Assembly (NCBI GenBank): GCA_017405785.1 | Contig: JAFQZR010000001.1 | Location: 1-64,000, forward strand | DNA from: Erysipelotrichaceae bacterium | Lineage (GTDB): Bacteria > Bacillota_I > Bacilli_A > Erysipelotrichales > Erysipelotrichaceae | DNA: 64,000 nt | Reading direction: 5' to 3' | In this document: piece after piece, positions 62,903 to 64,000 of the stretch | How positions within the stretch are numbered: the stretch's first letter is position 1 | Layout of the letters: every line of letters starts with the position of its first letter | Position numbers and translations under genes: made by a program | The notes under the pieces: generated by a model | What the model was told of the DNA's origin: nothing | The model's database searches: none | What the model saw: only the letters and a program-made list of their open reading frames with translations

Positions 62903-62931
62903 ATTCTATTACATTTTATGGCTTTTGCCTA
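62903..62931 (-). promoter_or_regulatory. Promoter of the HEYGH-nagA operon, leaderless geometry
   Basis: TAGGCA (62926-62931), 17 bp, TAGAAT (62903-62908) on minus, ending 8 nt before the ATG. The -35 box lies just past the GH13 stop codon. Confidence 0.48.
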
Positions 62932-62940
62932 CCGAAAGGA

Positions 62941-64000
62941 CTATTCATCAACACTGTACACCACTGCCTGATAAGGTTTCAGTTCAACGGTCTGTTCATT
63001 CTGTTTCAAGTTATCGTAGTTGTTGATGAGTACTTTGCTTCTGATCCATTCAGGAAGCTGATAACTGACAGTCTTCTTACTGAAATTACCGACCACAAAC
63101 AGCTTATGGCCGTTGTATTCACGGCTGTAGGCGATGATCTTTTTATTCTCATGATCATATTCCCGGGTCCTGCCGTAAATGGCTGTTTCATCATTACTCT
63201 TGATGGCCAGCAGTTTCTGATAATAGCGGTAGACGGATTTCTCAGCCTTCAGATCCTTTTCGATGTTGATCTCCTTATAGTTCGGGTTAATGCACTGCCA
63301 TGTCCGGTGACCTTCATTAAAACCGCCATTCACGGACCCATTCCAGGCAAGAGGAACACGGGCATGGTCTCTGGCACCGTACCTGATGAAACTGAAAGCC
63401 AGTTTTTCTGGTACTCCGTATTTTCTGAGCAGGTCATAGACAAAGTGAGAAACCGGGTCCTTCAGCTGATCAATGTTCCGGAAATCACAGTTGACCAGTC
63501 CGGCTTCCTGGCCCATGTATATGAAAGGAATGCCGAAACCCATGTAGGTAATTGTTGCCAGCATCGTTGCTGCTTCGTAACGGTAATGCTTTGTATCAAT
63601 GCTGAAACGGCTGACACTGCGTACATTGTCATGGTTTTCCAGAACCAGGGTATTCCAGCCGTCCTGATAATATGTTACCTGTGGGTCAAGAAGTCCTTTT
63701 TTGAACTGACGCAGATCAAACGGCTTCCAGAAGAATTTCTTGCCGGCAATGTTATCGGAGTCAAGATGAGCGAAATTAAAGATGGTATCAAGTTCATGGT
63801 TTGACCTTTTTACATATTCATGAGCAGCTTCTTGTGACGGGTGGTATGATTCACCTACCGTATAGCTGTCATAGTGCGAAAGTGAATTGGTATAGAGTTC
63901 CTGCAGGAATTCATGCATGCGCGGTCCGTCAACATAATACTGGGCACCTTTCTGATAGGTGTATTTATCATTGTCGTCCTGGATCGGATAAACTTTGGAG
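62941..64000 (-). CDS. GH13 alpha-glucosidase (oligo-1,6-glucosidase type), 5' part outside window
   Basis: The reading frame stays open to the window edge, so only the C-terminal ~352 residues are seen; the ATG at 63918 is internal, since upstream codons continue the family pattern (YVDGPRMHEFL). LENHDN is conserved region IV with the transition-state His/Asp. FIYMGQEAGLVN, RDHARVPLAWNGSVNGGF and INPNYKEINIEKDL match oligo-1,6-glucosidase and trehalose-6-phosphate hydrolase relatives. The catalytic Asp and Glu lie upstream of the window. It hydrolyses alpha-glucosides in the cytoplasm. No terminator is evident downstream. Confidence 0.92.
   Translation of the reverse strand, partial: SKVYPIQDDNDKYTYQKGAQYYVDGPRMHEFLQELYTNSLSHYDSYTVGESYHPSQEAAHEYVKRSNHELDTIFNFAHLDSDNIAGKKFFWKPFDLRQFKKGLLDPQVTYYQDGWNTLVLENHDNVRSVSRFSIDTKHYRYEAATMLATITYMGFGIPFIYMGQEAGLVNCDFRNIDQLKDPVSHFVYDLLRKYGVPEKLAFSFIRYGARDHARVPLAWNGSVNGGFNEGHRTWQCINPNYKEINIEKDLKAEKSVYRYYQKLLAIKSNDETAIYGRTREYDHENKKIIAYSREYNGHKLFVVGNFSKKTVSYQLPEWIRSKVLINNYDNLKQNEQTVELKPYQAVVYSVDE

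Noticed and set aside
63106-63804. Plus-strand open frame of 232 codons
   Set aside because: It is antisense to the GH13 enzyme, which has strong family motifs throughout.
63916-63918. ATG as the start of the GH13 gene
   Set aside because: The frame continues upstream with conserved family sequence to the window end, so the gene is cut by the window and this ATG is internal.
1-64000. CRISPR arrays, insertion sequences, prophage or integrase genes
   Set aside because: I saw no regularly spaced repeats, transposase or phage motifs on either strand, so the TIR gene is not in an obvious mobile island.

Overview
The window is 64 kb of a low-to-mid GC Gram-positive (Bacillota) chromosome, most likely from the Erysipelotrichia or a relative. 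The grounds are inference from content. There is a complete str/S10/spc/alpha ribosomal supercluster in Firmicutes order with a type-Z zinc-binding S14. rpmD (L30) is missing between rpsE and rplO, and map is missing between adk and infA. S3 and S5 carry Mollicutes-like low-complexity tails. There are several mannose-class PTS proteins, and AGGAGG ribosome binding sites are common. No insertion sequence, prophage or CRISPR array was seen. Almost everything is on the minus strand; only a lipoprotein, a TIR receptor, tRNA-Gln and tRNA-Pro are on plus.

Layout. 1-400: a structured RNA-like element and two tRNAs. 0.4-4.7 kb: a DUF4956 / VTC-domain / CotH-kinase operon. 4.7-10.5 kb: a large ABC exporter, a flavodoxin, a DUF6320 membrane protein and an HxxxDG acyltransferase-like protein. 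10.5-18.9 kb: an amidohydrolase and an amino-sugar region with NagA, a ChbG-type deacetylase, a mannose-family PTS (IID, IIC, IIB, IIA) and its PRD regulator. 18.9-24.6 kb: an acidic membrane protein, a lipoprotein, tRNA-Gln, a candidate small RNA, a methyltransferase and a TIR-transmembrane-propeller receptor.

24.6-43.4 kb is the ribosomal supercluster, read on the minus strand as rpsL-rpsG-fusA-tuf, an orphan PTS IIA, then rpsJ through rplQ with secY, adk, infA and rpoA. 43.4-49.4 kb: a lipid kinase, tRNA-Pro, TrkA plus a Na+/H+ antiporter, tRNA-Val, an Smr-GNAT fusion and a zinc-dependent phospholipase-like protein. 49.4-51.9 kb: a zinc-responsive ArsR/P-type ATPase operon with a clear operator. 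51.9-58.6 kb: two paralogous double-SIS sugar isomerases, a nitroreductase, a DeoR regulator, tRNA-Thr, Tex and a thiol peroxidase. 58.7-64 kb: a secreted Ig/3D-like protein, a folate cyclo-ligase with a second NagA and three small proteins of unknown function, and the 3' part of a GH13 glucosidase cut by the window edge.

How the parts fit: PTS uptake, ChbG and two NagA deacetylases, and two SIS isomerases could form a route for N-acetylated or aminated sugars under PRD and DeoR control. This is inference. The genome is compact: several promoters sit inside or against the terminator of the preceding gene. At least four genes have a -10 hexamer 7-8 nt before ATG and no Shine-Dalgarno sequence, which suggests leaderless mRNAs.
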